NCBI GenBank assembly: GCA_034696485.1 | Contig: JAQIWT010000293.1 | Coordinates: forward strand, 1-24,626 | Reading direction: 5' to 3' | DNA: 24,626 bases | Source of the DNA: Isohypsibius dastychi | Lineage: Eukaryota > Tardigrada > Eutardigrada > Parachela > Isohypsibiidae | Part shown: piece by piece, positions 11,035-20,963 of the stretch | Layout of the letters: each line of letters starts with the position of its first letter | Numbering within the stretch: the first letter of the stretch is position 1 | The notes under the pieces: generated by a model | Databases searched by the model: none | What the model was told of the DNA's origin: nothing | What the model saw: only the letters and a program-made list of their open reading frames with translations | Program-made: the position numbers and the translations under genes

Positions 11035-14000
11035 ATGAATGTCACGACGAGCCTCTCGCCATTTCTCGCCTTGAACCCCGTCATCCATCTTCCCAACTAC
11101 GTCGACCACTTCACCTCAGCGCCTTACTTTGACTACATATTCAACCCCAACAATTGCTCAACATGTTCTTCCAATTCATCCCAAAATATCACCATTGAAA
11201 AGGTCTCCAAATACGCCGCATGGGAGAGCATCGTCATCGCCATACTAACCGCCATTACGGCCATCATCACTGTCTTAGGAAATATCCTTGTACTCGTCTC
11301 ATTCGTCGTCGAACGAGCCCTCCGTCAACCCAGCAACTTTTTCATAGCATCCCTCGCAGTTACAGATCTATTGATTGGTTTGTTTTCCATGCCAGCATAT
11401 ACAACGTATCTTCTGCTGGAGAGATGGCCTTTCCCGAATATTCTTTGTGATTTGTGGTTGTCTCTGGATTATACAGTGTGTCTGGTCAGCCAGTACAACG
11501 TCCTGCTCATCACCATTGATCGGTTCTGTTCGGTGAAAATTCCCGCCAAATATCGCAATTGGAGGACGAGGAGGAAAGTGCAGATTATGATAATTGCGAC
11601 TTGGATTATCCCGTCTGGCTTGTTTTTTACGATTCATCTTGGATGGGATGCGATTTTTAATGGGGGAGTGCGCGGGATGGATCCGGGTAGTTGTGATGCG
11701 CAATATATCAAGGCCAATCCGACCTTCAATGTTGTGCTCATTTTCTCCTACTTCTGGTCAACGATGGTCGTTTTGCTCATACTTTATGCCGGCATTTATC
11801 AGACAGCCTTCAGTTTGCAACGGAAATCACAGGCCAAACATGAAAAGATGCAACAAATGGTAAGAGCTCTACTTTTGTTACACGATAGGACGATGCGAAA
11901 TGACGAAAAGTGAGGCCAGTTTTGGCTCAGACCTTAGGTTGCCCCACGCAGTTCGAGTACGATATAGAGTTTTTAGTGGGCAATAGTATTTGCAAAATTT
12001 TCGATTGTTCAGAAGTGACTACCGTAAGTACTATTTCACTCTTTGAAGTTCATAACTCGATGCATCATTTATGAATAATCTGATGAGTCGGCAACTGGTT
12101 CAGAAAAATATCCCCAAATCGAAAAGATGTATTCTATGCAGATGATCTGAACTACGTGTTTTCTAGTATGTTACATGATGTTGTTATATGCAACATTCGT
12201 TCGGCAATCAAATGTATAGCTGGTAAGCGCGGCTGGTCGGCCTGACTCGCATTCAATTTTAAACCAGCTTCATTCTAGTCGATTACCAGCACTCCTATGT
12301 TGCTTTGTGATCAGAAGAACAAGAACTGGCAGCAATAGTTGATTCGTAACTCACAGTCACAAACCTTGGTGCTCAAGAAACTTTTGTTTCAGGTGAGGCT
12401 TGGTTCGACAGCGGCCAACAAGGTTGTCGACACCGCCAAACAAACTGGGTTCCTGACGGTCCACACTCTCAAGCCTCCCGTACATGACGTCAGCGTGGTC
12501 TTCAACTCTTCAATCACTCAAGGTCGTCCCACAATGGAGACCTGCATGGAAGTGACGACCCCACAGAAGAACACGGATGACAGCGGAAGCACAGAGCCAG
12601 AGCGATCAAGCAGCCCATCATTCCCATCCGACGCCGACCAAACTGAGCAGGACAAGCTGACCAAAGGTGACCGTCCAGGCCCTAATAAAAAGCCTCCCAT
12701 TAAAGGAGGAACCACAGCGCGACCTCGGGTTTTCCGCGATCTCAAACAGCGCGTTACTCAGAAGAACCCAAGGGTTCGTGGACGCGTTGAGATTGTCGTG
12801 CCAAAGAACCAGCAGACAACTGGAAAGTTCAACAGACAAGCATATAAGGTAAACATATGGCACTTGGTTCTTCGTGAAATGACATATTTTAACGTAGGAT
12901 TTCGAGGACAACGCAAGTTTGATTCAATTAATGCCAAGAGAAGACTGTGATGATTTACGCTCTTCCCCATGTCCGTTGGGAAACTCAGCTCTATCCCGCT
13001 CATTGCCTTCAGTTGACAAGCCTCCCTCAAGGGATCCACCCCCGATTCCCTCACCATCACAGATGACCATCGGCATCAACACAAACACATTACAGACCAT
13101 ATTACTCGCCAAAGAACTCAACGATGAGATTCGGCTTCTATTTGCTCAACGCCAACAACCCCCAACACGCACCGAGTCTGCACCCCCTGCCACGACCCCT
13201 CAGGCTACCGGGTGTGTAGAGCCTGTTTGGTTACCTCGTGTGCCATTTCCAGTCCGATTCGACGAACTACCCAGCGGACTGATTCTGCCTTTTACCGGTC
13301 AGACCCCCTTGAACAGGACGAATAGCTGGCGTTTCATTGACCAGGAGAGCTTGAAGTCCCCCAACTCGTCCATTGAGGGGACGCAGGTTTCCACACCCAG
13401 TAACCGTTCTTCGTTCAATTCACCACTCCTGCACCGTCACGCACCCTCGACTCCGCCGAAACAAATCACTCCAAGGCCATCACTCAAATCCTCGACCCCT
13501 TCACCAACCGGCACTGGAGGCCCGTTTCCGTACAATGGCATCATAGCCCCTCCGACTTTGAAGGTCATCAGACCTGCACCCCGGGTTTCCATCCGACCAG
13601 AAGTGAGTGACATCGGAGAGGAATCAACAAGGTGAGATTGAGAAACTTTTTCATGGAAATGTTTTCCACAAGTAGACTTGTTTAGATACGACTCGGATCA
13701 GCGCTCTGTTTACGCTGATCATGACCAGGCACAACTGACCAATCACACTGCCGTGGCAGACAACAGCCGCAATAACTCGGAACGATTGCGCGCCTTTGGT
13801 AGACGTGTGCGGCAAGCAGCAGCTCGTGGAAGCAAAAGAAAGAGTATCAATAAACGACAGCAGTCAAGATCAGAGAACCGGGCGAGGAAGGCATTGAAAA
13901 CAATCACGTTCATCATGGGGGCTTTCGTGCTATGCTGGACACCGTGGCATATATGTGCAACCATTGAGGGGTTTTATAACGGTAAGGTCGATCTTGATAG

Positions 14001-14245
14001 GCTGTTGATTCATTTGAACTCTGGCTGATTGACTTATCAATCAAAATTCAAAATGATATTTTTTCTCGAATGTGTCTTGATTTACTGATTTCGTTTCAGG
14101 TTGGGTTCATCCTGGATTCTACGCATTGAGCTACTGGCTGTGCTACTTGAACAGCCCGATCAACCCTTTCTGCTACGCATTAGCCAATCAGCAGTTCAAG
14201 AAGACTTTCACGCGAGTGTTGAACAGGGACTTCCATAGAACTTAA
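11035..14245 (+). CDS. Muscarinic-type acetylcholine receptor (class A GPCR), 818 residues
   Basis: Five coding exons: 11035-11859, 12393-12848, 12898-13631, 13686-13981 and 14100-14245. Joined lengths give 819 codons in frame, and every intron is GT-AG (533, 49, 54 and 118 nt). The start is in a good context (gccATGA), 39 nt after an acceptor, so an upstream non-coding exon is expected. The N-terminus has four N-glycosylation sites (N2, N40, N47, N51) and no signal peptide. Class A marks: N83, D111 (2.50), ligand-binding D145-Y146 in TM3, DRF at 162-164 in place of DRY, Cys138 and Cys220 for the extracellular disulfide, CWTPWH in TM6 (Cys755) and NPFCY in TM7 (792-796). The LSLDYTV segment of TM3 and the TM6 CWTPWH are as in invertebrate muscarinic receptors (GAR-2/B/C-like); family knowledge suggests G-protein coupling at the neuronal or muscle plasma membrane. 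The third intracellular loop is about 480 residues of Pro/Ser/Thr-rich sequence, very long for the family. Which subtype it is cannot be settled by eye. Confidence 0.92.
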
Positions 14246-14818
14246 GCTCAGTGGTGTCTTCTTTGACCTGTGCTTGTTTGCGAGCATGATGAGTTGTCCT
14301 GGTTTCGCCATTTTCTGATATGAGAAAAATGTGGCAACTTCTTCCCGACAAGCTGGGCTCTCAGAGGTTTAGTACCATCCGTAGTCAAACATCTTGTGTC
14401 GTGAGGTTTCGTAGATCACCTTACGTAGCCTCTACGTTCTGGAGTCCGGAGCCACGTTGCGTTAGCTTGTTGTATTTACAATTGCTGAGGATTAAGCTTA
14501 CCAAGGAACCCTGGTTACAAAATTTGCTTGTAATACTGGTTAAGAATTCAGCAACACGAGCAATTCACAGCTCAATCTAGAAATCGGCAGGAGACTTTGA
14601 ATGACCGTAGTTGATAACAAGAGCTGTTACCGTGAAACTAAAACTACAGCATTTCTTGCTTACGAGCTTACCAACCACGATTGCAACTGACCACGAAACA
14701 CAGCGGAAACAAATGCTTAACGTGTGGAAACAAACAACTGTTCAACAGCTTAACATGGGGACAACTGTGAGCCCGAAAAATCTTATATGGGGTTCCGTGG
14801 AATGCTTGTAAGCAAATT

Positions 14819-14824
14819 AATAAA
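14819..14824 (+). terminator. Polyadenylation signal AATAAA for the receptor gene
   Basis: AATAAA followed by a run of A, about 575 nt after the receptor stop. 14246-14818 is thus the likely 3' untranslated region; I see no other gene in it. Confidence 0.5.
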
Positions 14825-15106
14825 AAAAAATGACACTTTTGCAATCAGTCTTTGATTTATGTCTTTGATTAATCAATCAGAGTAGGAAAATCAGTAGAGT
14901 GAGATGTTGTTCACGGATAAAATTACCTGACCGGTTGAACTATTCTCCACTTGAAGTCAAAGCAATACAGTGCGGTACATACGGTGTATAATGAAAGGAC
15001 AAAACAACAAGTGAAACCAAAAGGAAAAACAGCCACCAAAACAAAATATAACCAGCAAATTCCTTCCGAAGTACAGCCAAAGTTTGCTTCTTCTGTGATG
15101 TAAATT

Positions 15107-15741
15107 TCAATGACGATGAATGCCATAAGTGATGGGGCCGTCTTCAAGTCTCAGGAACTCCCGGGTAAGTAGTTCTGCGGCAGTTGGTCTGCGGTCTGGT
15201 TCATGGCTAAAGCACGGTACCAGAAAGTCTTTCTGCAGACGTGACAGGTGCCCCGGTATTTCCGGTTGTCCACCTCGGCCCAAGAACTCAGCTAGGTTGA
15301 AAAATTCGTGTCCGCAAAACTTTTTTCTTTCCACCCCATCAAGCGCAACGAACAGAAATGTGCTCCGGCGCTCTATATAAATCACGACGCAGCCAAAACT
15401 CCAAATATCGGATTTCTTTCCCACAGAGGACACAAGATCGCTAACACACCGGGTGCTGATTTCAGGAGAAGTGAATGGTACGCAAGGAAGGGTCATCTTG
15501 ACATTGTTCATGCACCGTTCTGTTCTCCCTTCAAGAAGTGATGCATCTACATCACATATCTTCAGAATCTCTTTACCGGAATGCCTGCTGATGATAATAT
15601 TTCCTGGATTGATATCGGCGTGTATCACCATTTTGTTGCGTAGATAATCCAATCCAGTCAGAAACTGTTTGCAGTAAAATGGAATCCTTTCGTCGTGGAA
15701 AGGGATCTTTGAATTTTCGATCCGATTTCTTAGTGTTTCTC
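15107..15741 (-). CDS. Degenerate protein kinase, C-lobe exon (paralogue 1)
   Basis: Reads on the minus strand from an acceptor (ggtacag, ending 15742) to a TGA at 15109-15107, about 211 residues. It starts just after the hinge with GETLRNRI, then the catalytic loop HADINPGN (15622-15599) where kinases have HRDLKPEN, then DVD (15553-15545) in place of DFG, SPE for APE, SDIWSFGC (canonical subdomain IX), and the C-lobe end PDRRPTAAELL. The Asp of the catalytic loop and of DVD remain, but the Arg and catalytic-loop Lys are lost, so catalysis is doubtful. The N-lobe (glycine loop, VAxK lysine) is not found upstream to 16700, so the gene is partial or broken. The closest relative in the window is the C-lobe exon at 21041, which begins at the same point with the same splice phase. 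Activity and substrate are unknown. Confidence 0.65.
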
Positions 15742-16690
15742 CTGTACCGAAAGCTTATTACCGTAATGATCGAATAGCAACTTCAAAATACAGATGTTTT
15801 TTTGTCCCCCCCCCCACCCTTCAATGGCGGATTATACCTATATATGCGACTCGATGTGTTCTATTTCCCGCATCTAGTCATTCATTATTGCCTTCCACTT
15901 CTTGATTAGGTCATATTCTAACTCCTATGACAGCCAGGAAAGACGAAAAGGTTTTGGAATTCAAAAAAGTTGATTTTAGATAGTCAATCAAGCAGATTCA
16001 AAATTCTCGAAATACTTCACCGATTCAGACATCGTTTTCGAACCCATCCCCTCCATGTTATGCGAACGGTGCAGAACGTGGGCAATCATGGGGTGGTGAG
16101 CCCATGGAAACAACTATCAACGCCAGTTTGGAGGTATTGTCAGGTACAGTCCATCAGCGTTTGCTTACTGAAATGCGGAATGGTCAGCGGTTTTTCTTTG
16201 GAATAAACTACTACACTGATGGATGGTGATTTGATGGGTTATTGATAGACCTGGCTTCTCGCTGATCGTACGTTTGTCGAGCTCAACAGTCATACCGAAA
16301 CTGCTGAAATTATCGCTGAAGTTGTGTTGTCGTGAAATGCAAGATCTGGGTATACAAATGGACTCTTTCTAAGCGGAAATCTAACTACCTTTCGATCAAA
16401 CGTAAACAAACTTACATGATGCTACAAAGTGCTCAACAGCGATTCGAAAAAATGTGAGGGAACTCAAAAAGTCTCAGAAAACTGGATGCGAATTTTTATT
16501 GTGAACTAAAACAATTAGAAAGAGTAACGTCTATTAAAAATTAAATCTGTAGAGATAGCGTTAAACTGCAGAATCGTGAGAAAACTAAGATCACGGTCGA
16601 CGTTGCGGAATTGTGATAGTATTTTGCAGCCAGGTTGCGATAAAGTTAGCTTTATTTGTATTTTATCATACTTAATAATTATGATTAAAT
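15742..16690. other. Region with no gene that I can support
   Basis: Expected place for the 5' exons of the minus-strand kinase. The minus strand carries a short stretch with MREIEHIESHI near 15840-15875 that faintly recalls the helix C region of a kinase (xREIxxL), but it is flanked by stops. A clear N-lobe is absent. A GTAAGT on the minus strand (about 16408-16413) could be an unsupported donor. Confidence 0.3.
15806..15819. repeat. Poly-C tract (C10 then ACCC)
   Basis: Lies just 5' (on the minus strand) of the kinase exon, presumably in its intron. It repeats the C(n)ACCC form seen at the window start. Confidence 0.7.
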
Positions 16691-17075
16691 GAGGTTTATG
16701 AGTGATGAGCAAGGTGAGACTGTCAAGACCAGCTTGCGACTGGATTCGCCACGAATCGGACAACCCACCATCGCCTGGAGCAAGCTGAATCTCCTGCTCG
16801 CCTACTCGCCTGGTCGCGTGCTCGAAGAATGCGATCAACTCGCTCAGTCTCACTTTCGCTCGTCTCGAAGAAGCTGCTGCGCTCCGGCAAGCAAGCCCTT
16901 CGGAATTTTATTGAGTTATTTGTCTCAAGTACAATTGTGAGAGGGCTGTCGATACCCCGAATCCAGATTAACGCTATTGTCTCCCGGCCTAGTGACACAC
17001 TTACGTCCTGCTACACATCCTCTTTCCTAGAAACAGCCTTTGTCTCACTGGAAAACACCACCTGTCATCTTCAGA

Positions 17076-18305
17076 ATGCCGAAAACATCAGCTAAAACCG
17101 GAAGAGGAAAAACCAGGAAAACGACTCAGGCTATCGCAACGACAAGAAAATCCGGTCGCAAACCAAAAGCGCAGTTGAACTCCGAGGTTGTCGTCACCAG
17201 TTTCAAAGACGACGCAACCGAAGGAACTGACAATGGCTGAAATGATCCAGACTGTCAACGATCTTCAAGCTAGGTTGAACGGAATGGATGCCAATCGTCA
17301 GTTCATCATGCAGCAGAAGGACGCTCACCACCGAGAGCTTTCACCGGCGTCCAACTTCGTCACAAGTTCGCCAGGTAACGAAACTATATTTCTAAACGAT
17401 GAGGTTCCCCGCTGCTCGGCTCTCGATCGCCTAGGTGCTAAACCAAACCCTCCGTGGGCTGCGGTTGGAAGCTCCTCAGCAACTTGGTTTCCTCCCACCG
17501 CCAACGTGGACCTACAAGGCCTTCCATCAGTCCCACCCGAGATTCGTAAACAACTCCTGACGTTCGTTCATTTGTGGACCTCAGCGACCTTCTGCCGGAA
17601 AATCGAGCTCCAACTCATTCTTCCAAGAAATTTCAGCAGCTGCTAATTGAGCATGGAACCCCTGTCCTGCGCTCTTCAAGCGGAAAAGTTTCCATCAAGT
17701 CTTTTCCGGAATGGATCAGAGCGTATTCGATTTGTATGGCTTACCGGATCAGAGTGAGTCAAGACCTGGCTATTTCCTTGACCAAGTACTTGGACATCAT
17801 TGCACTGCTTGCCGAACAAAAGCGCCATTTTTCCACTCAGCAGTGGCTGGCTTACGACGAACACCACCGCATGTTTGCCGCAGATAATAGCGAAGATCTC
17901 ACAACATGGACTAAGCGGTGCGAAGACGCGTTTAACGAAGTAACCTGTGGTCAGACCGTTGCGCCAGTTCAGCATCCAATGGAAATACAAATGAGCTCGA
18001 CGAGCCACCAGCAGTTTTCTGGTCAGCCGCAACGTGCAAGGGATGCATCGGAGAGGATTCGATGCAATAAGTGTGGGCTCTCTGGTCACAAAGGGCGGCT
18101 TTGCCCCAGTCGGAATCCTCAGCAGTCGTTTCCCGGGAGCACCGCCACAAACGGTGAAACCTGTCGTCAGTTCAACCGAGGTTTCTGTCGCGCCACGCCA
18201 TGCCCCAACCGTCGACAGCACATCTGCCTCGTCTGCCAAACCAACCACCCGGCGCAAGGTAACCACGATGAAGCCGCAGTTCGTGGAGCCCTTCGTGATT
18301 ACTAA
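17076..18305 (+). pseudogene. Retrotransposon Gag-like ORF with two frameshifts
   Basis: The protein reads across three segments: a basic N-terminus from ATG 17076 (MPKTSAKTGRGKTRK) to a stop at 17240, a coiled middle part in the next frame from ATG 17233 to about 17558, then the rest from about 17559 to 18305 back in the first frame. The simplest reading is two single-base indels. Near the C-terminus are a zinc knuckle C-x2-C-x4-H-x4-C (18063-18104) and a second Cys/His cluster, CRQFNRGFC followed by C-x5-H-x-C-x2-C and HP. That second pattern is typical of Gag of tyrosine-recombinase retroelements. Role: RNA binding and particle formation. The 3' end overlaps the RT frame by about 38 nt if RT starts at 18268. 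Gag could begin at 17233 instead, leaving only one break. Confidence 0.65.
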
Positions 18306-19881
18306 GCCACTCAACACGCCTTTGCGGTCGGAAGCTTTTTGTCGCTACCTAGAGCCGCATCCAGATCGCGCTTTTGTGTCAACCATTATTCATATTATTA
18401 CTTATGACGCAGATATTGGTTTTCGAGGCCCACAACGCCCCCGTCATGTTCCAAATTCTTTTTCCGCTGTTGTTCACGCCGAGGTGCTCCGTCAAGATAT
18501 AATAAAACAGCTCACGTCTGGATTTTCAGTCGGTCCGTTCAATTCACCGCCCCTCCCTGATTTTGTGTCCAGCTCCTTAGCAGTTGTCACGAAAAAGTCC
18601 TGCGGATTCAGGGTCATAAAGGATCTCTCACGCCCAACAAACGACAGCATCAACGATTACATCAATCGCGAAGATTTCTCCCTGCACTACTGCACCATTG
18701 ATGACGCCGTCGCGATGCTTGCCAGATATGGGAAAGGCGCTTTCATGGCCAAACTGGATATCGAAAGTGCCTTCCGACTCATACCCGTTCGTCCCAAAGA
18801 CTGGAATTTACTGGGCTTTCAAATAGATGGCAAATATTACCACGACGTCGTGTTGCCGTTTGGATGCAGATCAGCTCCTTATCTCTTCAATTTGTTTTCT
18901 GATGCCATCATCTGGATCTTGAAAAATCTGACCGGATTAGAGACCATTATTAAGTATCTGGATGATTTCCTCATTGTCGGCGAACCCGCTACTGACCAAT
19001 GCCTAAAGGTCTTGCAAACGATGATTTGTTTGTGCCCGGAACTGGGTGTACCGCTAGCTTCCAAGAAAACGGAAGGTCCGGTCACAAGTTTGGTTTTCCT
19101 CGGCATTCGGTTGGACTCGGTCAAGCAAACCTTATCATTACCGGAAGGGAAAAAGGACGAGATCATTGACCTCCTTCGGCAGTGGCAATCCAAGTCCAGC
19201 TGCACAAAGAATGAACTTCAGAGCATCGTCAGTTCCCTACAGTTCGCCGCAAAGTGTATCCCATCCAGCCGTTTGTTTATTCGGCGCATGATATACTTTC
19301 TGTCAAAGCCCTACCAATCAGCCGACAATCCTCGAATAAAGCTGGATTCAGAATTCCAGAAAGACGTTGCTTGGTGGTTGAAGTTTCTCCCCGAATGGAA
19401 CGGAACAGCTTCGTTTCTTCAACCAAACTGGCTTTCTCCCGACGTGCTCGAACTGTACACCGACGCCTCTGGGTCACTTGGATTAGGCGCTTACTTCTCA
19501 GGCCAGTGGTTCAACGCCAGATGGCCCAACTGGGTCCATCAACGGAAGCCTTCAATAGAGCTGCTCGAGATGATTCCAATCTTGTTAGCCACAATGGTGT
19601 GGAGTCACAAGTTCCGCAACAAGCGCATTAAATTCCATTGTGACAACATGGGTGTGGTGGACGCTTGGCGCAGTCTACGGTCCAAAAGCTTTGGAGTGCT
19701 GGATATTATGCGCACAATCGTCTTCGTAGCCGCAGCGGGGAATTTCAAAATTTCCATTCAGCACATGAGCGGATGTTCTAATGTGATTGCCGACGCTTTA
19801 TCTCGTTTTCAGATGGAAAGATTCCGTTCACTGGCATCCAATTCGGATCTGCATCCCATCCCCTTCCCTCCCATTCTATAA
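18268..19881 (+). CDS. Reverse transcriptase - RNase H of the tyrosine-recombinase retrotransposon
   Basis: One uninterrupted frame. ATG 18268 (MKPQFVEPF) is the preferred start; the frame is open upstream to 18034 but there it overlaps Gag coding. Reverse transcriptase motifs: AKLDIESAFRLI (motif A Asp), PFGCRSAPYLF (motif B) and YLDD at 18955-18966 (catalytic pair). RNase H follows: YTDASG (from 19456), the Glu in SIELLEMIP, HCDNMGVVDAW and IADALSR supply the four acidic residues. This is the usual DIRS-class arrangement; the enzyme copies element RNA into DNA in the host cell. All key residues are present, so the domain may still be functional even though its neighbours are broken. Confidence 0.88.
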   Translation: MKPQFVEPFVITKPLNTPLRSEAFCRYLEPHPDRAFVSTIIHIITYDADIGFRGPQRPRHVPNSFSAVVHAEVLRQDIIKQLTSGFSVGPFNSPPLPDFVSSSLAVVTKKSCGFRVIKDLSRPTNDSINDYINREDFSLHYCTIDDAVAMLARYGKGAFMAKLDIESAFRLIPVRPKDWNLLGFQIDGKYYHDVVLPFGCRSAPYLFNLFSDAIIWILKNLTGLETIIKYLDDFLIVGEPATDQCLKVLQTMICLCPELGVPLASKKTEGPVTSLVFLGIRLDSVKQTLSLPEGKKDEIIDLLRQWQSKSSCTKNELQSIVSSLQFAAKCIPSSRLFIRRMIYFLSKPYQSADNPRIKLDSEFQKDVAWWLKFLPEWNGTASFLQPNWLSPDVLELYTDASGSLGLGAYFSGQWFNARWPNWVHQRKPSIELLEMIPILLATMVWSHKFRNKRIKFHCDNMGVVDAWRSLRSKSFGVLDIMRTIVFVAAAGNFKISIQHMSGCSNVIADALSRFQMERFRSLASNSDLHPIPFPPIL

Positions 19882-19901
19882 GAGCTGGAAACCAGCCAGT
19901 G

Positions 19902-20396
19902 ATGGCCCGTTCAGTCCATCACGAACAGGCAAGCTCACTCGACATGGTCGTGAAAAAGCTTCAGCACCATCACATCGCAACATCGACGCGTTCTTCTTAC
20001 ACCGCCGGGCTGAACAAGTTTGTGACCTTTTGTTCGATCACCGAAACTAACCCGTTCCCAGCTTCGGACGAAACTATTCTACGATTCATCGCTCGGCTCC
20101 ATCAAGACGAGATATCAACTTCCTCAGTTAGAGTCTACCTTGCAGGTATAGCTAACTCCCACGCCGAGCGGAACCTTCCAAATCCAACCCAGAGTCCAGC
20201 CATCGAAAGAGCTGTAGCTGGATACAAACGTCTCGCAGGACCATCGCGAAGGCGTTCAAAGACTAGCCCGCTGGAAGTCCAACAGCTACGTGACCTACGT
20301 ACGAACGCAAGTACCACTCGACGGTCTGAATTCATATTGAATGCAAACCCAGGAAATCTCCCTTTATTCTCTACAGTTTGGGGCTATCGCGGGTGA
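19902..20396 (+). pseudogene. Truncated tyrosine recombinase of the retrotransposon
   Basis: ATG 19902 (MARSVHHEQ), frame open to a TGA at 20394-20396. The N-terminal core-binding (SAM-like) domain is recognisable: STRSSYTAGLNKFVTFC, then ILRFIARLHQDEISTSSVRVYL, and NPTQSPAIERAVAGYKR. Shortly after LEVQQLRDLR the pattern ends; TRRSEF may be a relic of the box carrying the first catalytic Arg. The His-x-x-Arg motif and the Tyr nucleophile are absent. The family is normally about twice as long at its C-terminus. It would integrate circular DNA copies if intact; as it stands it cannot. Confidence 0.7.
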
Positions 20397-20399
20397 AGG

Positions 20400-20960
20400 A
20401 AACTGCACTTCCCGTGACCTTTCGAACTCCTGTGGGTTCCGACTCAAGGATTCGTGAGAACGGTTTTGTGCCAGTTTATTTTTCCGCAGAAACTCCATTA
20501 CTGCCAGTTGCGAGTCGTATGCATTAACGCTTATTGCGTGACGATTAGTTCGTGTGCCCTTGACGCCTCGTTGATTTGGCGTGAAAAGTGATTATTATTT
20601 TCAAAGAAATTAATTTGAAATCTCATTGAAAAACCGGATAGCAAGAGTTGGCAAATTTAAATTGCAGCCAATGACGAAAAAAACTGCTGAAGTCTGGTGA
20701 TATCAAATAGCGTATTCGGGAACAGAACACCCATCTCGGCAAATCGGGATGGGTTTTTGATTCTTTGATCACCCACTCTTGATAGGTTTCAATCAAGAAC
20801 TGCAAGATTGCTTACAGATTTCAATTCACATTCTTTTTCAACTCAGATTTATTCCTTTCAACGAAATCTTGAGCCATGATTTAGTTATCTGGCTGCGCGG
20901 CCCGAAGGGGCGCGTCCGGCTTGTCACTTTGACGACACGATACTTTCCCGGTCAATTCTT
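20400..20960. other. Junction between the retrotransposon and the downstream kinase-like gene
   Basis: No gene seen. It may contain remaining element 3' sequence (to about 20560) followed by host DNA. A short imperfect hairpin (acccatctcg...cgggatgggt) is at about 20730-20756. Confidence 0.35.
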
Positions 20961-20963
20961 CTT

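Larger units (their letters stand above)
16700..20400 (+). mobile_element. Decayed DIRS/Ngaro/PAT-class tyrosine-recombinase retrotransposon
   Basis: Order is Gag, RT-RNase H, tyrosine recombinase, all on the plus strand, each in its own entry below. There is no DIRS1-type methyltransferase domain between RNase H and recombinase, and the recombinase ORF follows RT-RNase H rather than lying inside it; both favour the Ngaro or PAT/Kangaroo groups over DIRS1. No integrase or protease domain is visible. Split or inverted terminal repeats could not be recognised by eye, so both boundaries are approximate. Frameshifts in Gag and loss of the recombinase active site show that this copy cannot move by itself. 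Confidence 0.85.

Noticed and set aside
14320-14811. Two short frames after the receptor stop
   Set aside because: They lie in the likely 3' untranslated region before AATAAA at 14819 and show no protein-like pattern.
15970-16206. Plus-strand frame of 78 codons upstream of the retrotransposon
   Set aside because: No motif and no relation to the kinase genes or the element; seems chance.
17676-18317. Long minus-strand frame (213 codons) opposite Gag
   Set aside because: Antisense shadow: the sense frames carry the zinc knuckle and Gag pattern, and the antisense protein has no motif.
16743-20470. Possible inverted terminal repeat of the retrotransposon (CACGAATC with ACCCAC near 16752 and its reverse complement near 20430-20455)
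   Set aside because: Only 8 matching bases and then a weak, gapped match; below what chance would give between two 200-bp regions.
20730-20756. Imperfect hairpin before the second kinase gene
   Set aside because: Single occurrence, short stem with a wobble; no gene ends here that would need a terminator, and animal genes do not use such.
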